From Bacteroidales bacterium (lineage in GTDB: Bacteria; Bacteroidota; Bacteroidia; Bacteroidales; UBA7960), in the NCBI GenBank assembly GCA_007131895.1, contig SLPR01000047.1, forward strand, positions 1 to 7,646: DNA of 7,646 nt, read 5' to 3'. The notes below the pieces were generated by a model, which had not been told where the DNA came from, searched no databases, and saw nothing but the letters and a program-made list of their open reading frames with translations. Both the position numbers and the translations under genes were made by a program. This document shows positions 6,000 to 7,646 of the stretch, piece by piece. How positions within the stretch are numbered: the first letter of the stretch is position 1; each line of letters starts with the position of its first letter.

Positions 6000-7289
6000 T
6001 CAGGAATCAGGAGAATAGGGCAATGCCACCTTTCTTTCAGACCAGAGCATATAGCCAATGCCGATGGCCAGAAAGGTCATAGACATGGAAAGCGCCACTG
6101 TAACTCCCCATAACTGATAAAAAGCCACCCCCAGAAAAGGGGCAAACAGCGAACGTACTGCCGTGAGCACAAGGTGCACAGATTGGTAATTTCCGGCTTC
6201 TTCGGCAGAGCAAAAGTAGGCCGAACCAATAAACCAGGTGAGCGCCATGCTTGCAGCAAAAACACCGTGAAACAAAATATAAAAAATCAGGGTATAGTAA
6301 AGACGGATATCCCAGAACTCAACGTAAGCCGGGAAATACTGGGTGAGGGTAAGGAAGAATATATACAACAACATGGAAGCAAAGGAAATGGCAGCAAAAC
6401 GGCGGGGATCAATTTTCCCCATAAGCCTGCCAAAAAACGGCAACAAAAATATGGCCAGCAGGTTGTACCCATTTTTGTAAAATGCCACGGTAGAATAATT
6501 AAGTCCAAGACCTGTTTCGAAAAACAACACGATAACTGTCACCGAACTCATGAAACCTATGCCATAAAGGAAAAACCCCACCTGGAAATCCATGAAGGCA
6601 CGATTGGTTTTAAGAATCCGCACCATCCCCATGGCAGAATCTTTTACTGAAAGCCAAAGGCCAGTGCTTTTTGCAGGTACATCCTTAGGCTCGTAGGGAA
6701 TAGCCGAAAGCAGGGAAACAGAAATAACTCCCAGCACTGCAGCCACCGGAAAGACATAAACAAAAACGTAATTGTCCATATCCAGCAACCAGCCATAAAA
6801 AAAGGTGGTAACCATCATCACCACTTTGTTGAGACTGGTGGCATAACTGAAAAGGCGGCTGAAATTGCTGTGGCGGTATGAAGTTTTGAGAAACAGATTG
6901 ATGGTGGGCCATATGACCGTATTTCCCAGGAAATAGACCAGAAAGATCAGCAAAAAGATATAGTGATAAATGGAATCCCCTCCCATCTGCTCTGCATTTC
7001 GGGGAAAGAAAAAGAGTGCCATAAGGGGCAGACGTGTGAGTAAAGCAGCCCTGCGCAACATCCCCTTTTTATCACGGATGCGTTTCAGCCATTCGTTCAT
7101 AACGATGAGCAACAGGAAAACGACTACTCCCAGCTGAAAAAGCACCGCCAGCTGGTAATCGGAACCCCGCAGACTTTTGGCGAAAACAAACTCGTTGAGG
7201 ATGATCAAACCGGCCAGAATCCCCTCGAGGAAAGAGTATGACATGTGCAGTATAAAGGCCTTCCGCTCACGGGGTAACAAATCGCTCAT
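6000..7289 (-). CDS. Major facilitator superfamily (MFS) transporter, substrate unknown
   Basis: This is an inner-membrane secondary transporter of 429 residues with about 12 predicted helices in two six-helix halves: roughly 13-35, 46-66, 81-95, 108-131, 153-171, 174-197, then a polar central loop (198-232), and 234-257, 268-288, 297-318, 329-354, 370-391 and 396-416. The loop between helices 2 and 3 carries RDKKGMLRR (72-80) and that between helices 8 and 9 carries GRLMGKIDPRR (287-297); both resemble the conserved MFS loop motif. A charged patch, SAEEAGNYQSVH (361-372), precedes helix 11. It starts at ATG 7287-7289, downstream of a good candidate promoter. Neighbours are lpdA and the SRAP-like gene, neither of which suggests a substrate. 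It does not look like a Wzx flippase. I cannot assign it to a specific MFS subfamily. Confidence 0.85.
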   Translation of the reverse strand: MSDLLPRERKAFILHMSYSFLEGILAGLIILNEFVFAKSLRGSDYQLAVLFQLGVVVFLLLIVMNEWLKRIRDKKGMLRRAALLTRLPLMALFFFPRNAEQMGGDSIYHYIFLLIFLVYFLGNTVIWPTINLFLKTSYRHSNFSRLFSYATSLNKVVMMVTTFFYGWLLDMDNYVFVYVFPVAAVLGVISVSLLSAIPYEPKDVPAKSTGLWLSVKDSAMGMVRILKTNRAFMDFQVGFFLYGIGFMSSVTVIVLFFETGLGLNYSTVAFYKNGYNLLAIFLLPFFGRLMGKIDPRRFAAISFASMLLYIFFLTLTQYFPAYVEFWDIRLYYTLIFYILFHGVFAASMALTWFIGSAYFCSAEEAGNYQSVHLVLTAVRSLFAPFLGVAFYQLWGVTVALSMSMTFLAIGIGYMLWSERKVALPYSPDS

Positions 7290-7502
7290 ATTTCACTCTA
7301 AAACAACAGATATTAAACTTCCGGAAAATCGCCACAAAAGTACCTATTAAAAACCATTGACAAGGGGATACTTTTCTGCTACCTGCTCCAGCCAATGCTG
7401 CCAGCATTCCCAAATATCAATAATGGTTTTTACCCAATTAAGATTTAAAGCAATTTTGGAACAGTGGCATTGTTGAAGTTAACAAACCAACAGCCATCCT
7501 GT
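7290..7502. other. Intergenic region between the SRAP-like and MFS genes
   Basis: This 213-base gap is the longest without a called gene. It holds the MFS promoter (7335-7363) and a small AATGCT/AGCATT hairpin with a 3-base loop (7394-7408) that has no T tract after it on the minus strand. A 43-codon open stretch on the minus strand (7347-7478) is tryptophan-rich but has no ATG, GTG or TTG start codon, so I do not call it a gene. Nothing else is evident. Confidence 0.5.
7335..7363 (-). promoter_or_regulatory. Candidate Bacteroidota promoter for the MFS gene
   Basis: On the minus strand TACTTTTG (7335-7342) is an exact match to TAnnTTTG, and TTG (7361-7363, within CTTG) lies 18 bases upstream as a -33 element. 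Transcription would begin near 7328, leaving a leader of about 40 bases before ATG at 7289. This is the best promoter match in the window. Confidence 0.5.
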
Positions 7503-7646
7503 TCAGGCAAAGAAAAGTTCAGGATAATCGATTCGACGGCGAACATCCTCGGAGTTGAGCCTGCCGCTGAATTCTTTTTTCAGAAAACGTACTGTGGGAT
7601 AAGCCTCCATTTTTTGTTCAGGATAGGGCATAAACAGCTTTTGCAA
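7503..7646 (-). CDS. C-terminal fragment, possibly SOS-response-associated peptidase (SRAP/YedK/HMCES family)
   Basis: Only the last 47 codons and the TGA stop (7503-7505) are present; the gene enters from the right edge. The fragment begins LQKLFMPYPEQKMEAYPTVR and ends RRRIDYPELFFA. The spacing of a hydrophobic helix, a PYP-type turn, a conserved Met and AYP followed by a short strand resembles the C-terminal end of SRAP proteins (LLKPY...M..YPVS...). Those proteins form a thiazolidine crosslink with abasic sites in single-stranded DNA through an N-terminal Cys2. The catalytic Cys and the other active-site residues lie outside the window, and the usual PVS-V-N pattern is replaced here by PTVRFLKKEF, so the family call is tentative. 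It is on the same strand as the MFS gene but 213 bases away with a promoter between, so it is probably a separate unit. Confidence 0.5.
   Translation of the reverse strand: MQKLFMPYPEQKMEAYPTVRFLKKEFSGRLNSEDVRRRIDYPELFFA

Noticed and set aside
6077..6912. Alternative minus- and plus-strand frames within the MFS gene
   Set aside because: They are out of frame with an intact 12-helix protein and show low-complexity shadow translations only.
7394..7408. AATGCT/AGCATT hairpin as terminator of the SRAP-like gene
   Set aside because: The stem is short and AT-containing, lies about 95 bases after the stop, and is not followed by a T tract on the minus strand.
1..7646. CRISPR array, tRNA, rRNA, insertion sequence or phage genes
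   Set aside because: No regularly spaced repeats, no RNA gene signatures and no transposase, integrase or phage protein motifs were seen in any frame.

Overview
This window looks like a chromosomal segment of a member of the Bacteroidota, most likely a Bacteroidales- or Marinilabiliales-like organism. The evidence is the short lipoprotein-type capsule exporter, genes without clear Shine-Dalgarno sequences, and several upstream regions carrying the TAnnTTTG-type -7 box of this phylum. The phylum call is an inference from style and motifs, not from a database match.

Every gene that can be supported lies on the minus strand, so transcription runs from high to low coordinates. In that order the window holds: (1) the last 47 codons of a gene whose end resembles SOS-response-associated peptidases (SRAP/HMCES/YedK family); (2) a 213-base gap with a good candidate promoter; (3) a 12-helix major facilitator superfamily transporter of unknown substrate; (4) dihydrolipoyl dehydrogenase, lpdA; (5) a glutamine-dependent asparagine synthetase-type amidotransferase, asnB; (6) a GT4-family glycosyltransferase; (7) a short Wza-like outer-membrane polysaccharide export lipoprotein; and (8) the first 38 codons of what looks like a Wzc-like chain-length or tyrosine-kinase protein, cut by the window edge.

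The left half (about 1-4312) reads as one end of an exopolysaccharide or capsule locus. The glycosyltransferase would build the repeat unit on the cytoplasmic side. The amidotransferase may amidate a sugar acid or a precursor, or may simply make asparagine. The Wza-like and Wzc-like pair would control length and export; these two genes are only 4 bases apart and are probably translationally coupled. The right half (4463-7646) is housekeeping or unassigned: lpdA has no 2-oxoacid dehydrogenase or glycine-cleavage partners here, and the MFS gene appears to have its own promoter.

No gap exceeds 213 bases. I see no rRNA, tRNA, CRISPR array, insertion sequence or phage gene. I did not find a convincing undescribed system. 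The points most worth checking are the asnB homologue beside export genes, the non-ATG start of the Wza-like gene, a repeat-containing promoter region before the glycosyltransferase, and a 10-base inverted repeat between lpdA and asnB.
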